NCBI GenBank assembly: GCA_003577005.1
Contig: QEUW01000461.1
Coordinates: forward strand, 1-5,670
Direction: 5' to 3'
Length of the DNA stretch: 5,670 bases
Source of the DNA: Chloroflexota bacterium
GTDB taxonomy: Bacteria > Chloroflexota > Anaerolineae > Caldilineales > Caldilineaceae
The notes under the pieces were generated by a model. The model had not been told where the DNA came from. It ran no database searches and saw nothing but the letters and a program-made list of their open reading frames with translations. This document shows, one piece after another, positions 5,548-5,670 of the stretch. The translations under genes and the position numbers were made by a program. Each line of letters starts with the position of its first letter. Within the stretch, counting starts at the first letter, position 1.

Positions 5548-5670
5548 ATGGAACGATTCGCCGATCTGCTGGGGGAGGCGATTCACCGCATCCGCTGGTG
5601 CGAAAACAACAAGCCGATCAGCATCATTCAGGATGAATTGGGCTATGCGCTGGGCCGGTCAGGTGGTACA
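5548..5670 (+). CDS. Regulator-like protein, N-terminal fragment (runs off window)
   Basis: Forty-one codons are visible from ATG at 5548, starting MERFADLLGEAIHRIRWCEN and ending RSGGT at the window edge. The piece IQDELGYALGR is, from memory, characteristic of N-terminal helix-turn-helix-like domains of large Chloroflexota proteins that may continue into NB-ARC/NACHT or tetratricopeptide regions. What follows here is not visible, so the domain architecture is unknown. GAGGAG at 5530-5535 lies 12 nt upstream, a long spacing. No better in-frame ATG or GTG was found nearby upstream. The gene is divergent from the metalloprotease gene and has a structured leader with tandem repeats. Confidence 0.65.
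   Translation, partial: MERFADLLGEAIHRIRWCENNKPISIIQDELGYALGRSGGT

Overview
The window looks like chromosomal DNA from a filamentous or environmental Chloroflexota bacterium (Anaerolineae/Caldilineae-like). This is inferred from protein style, not from a database search. The clues are a Tat-dependent lipoprotein sugar-binding protein (TRRGFLRAT ... LAAC), a secreted metalloprotease ending in a YLPMI tail, and the start of a regulator whose N-terminus (IQDELGYALGR) resembles regulators I associate with that phylum. Four of the five genes lie on the minus strand.

Positions 1-3251 (minus) hold a carbohydrate uptake operon of the CUT1/maltose type. Its order is substrate-binding lipoprotein (1902-3251), MalF-type permease (826-1752), then MalG-type permease (1-722, cut by the window edge). 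No ATPase gene is visible. A promoter with a perfect TTGACA -35 box lies about 140 nt before the binding-protein gene, and a perfect 15-bp palindrome sits upstream of it. A hairpin built from short GGAGATT repeats separates the binding-protein gene from the permeases.

Positions 3252-3800 contain no gene. They hold the operon promoter region, a nested palindromic element of about 126 bp flanked by CTAAT direct repeats (MITE-like), and a separate 11-bp perfect stem just downstream of the next gene.

Positions 3801-5156 (minus) encode a secreted zinc metalloprotease-like protein with a signal peptide, a HELTHTLGG motif, ten cysteines in the exported part, an Ig-like C-terminal segment and the YLPMI tail. 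It appears to be monocistronic and has no evident functional link to the sugar transporter.

Positions 5157-5547 form a divergent intergenic region rich in structure: an 11-bp tandem repeat, four CAATAG motifs, nested and competing hairpins, and a terminator-like hairpin with a T tract just before the plus-strand gene. That gene starts at 5548 and runs off the window. Only 41 residues are visible, and they suggest the N-terminal helix-turn-helix-like part of a regulator.
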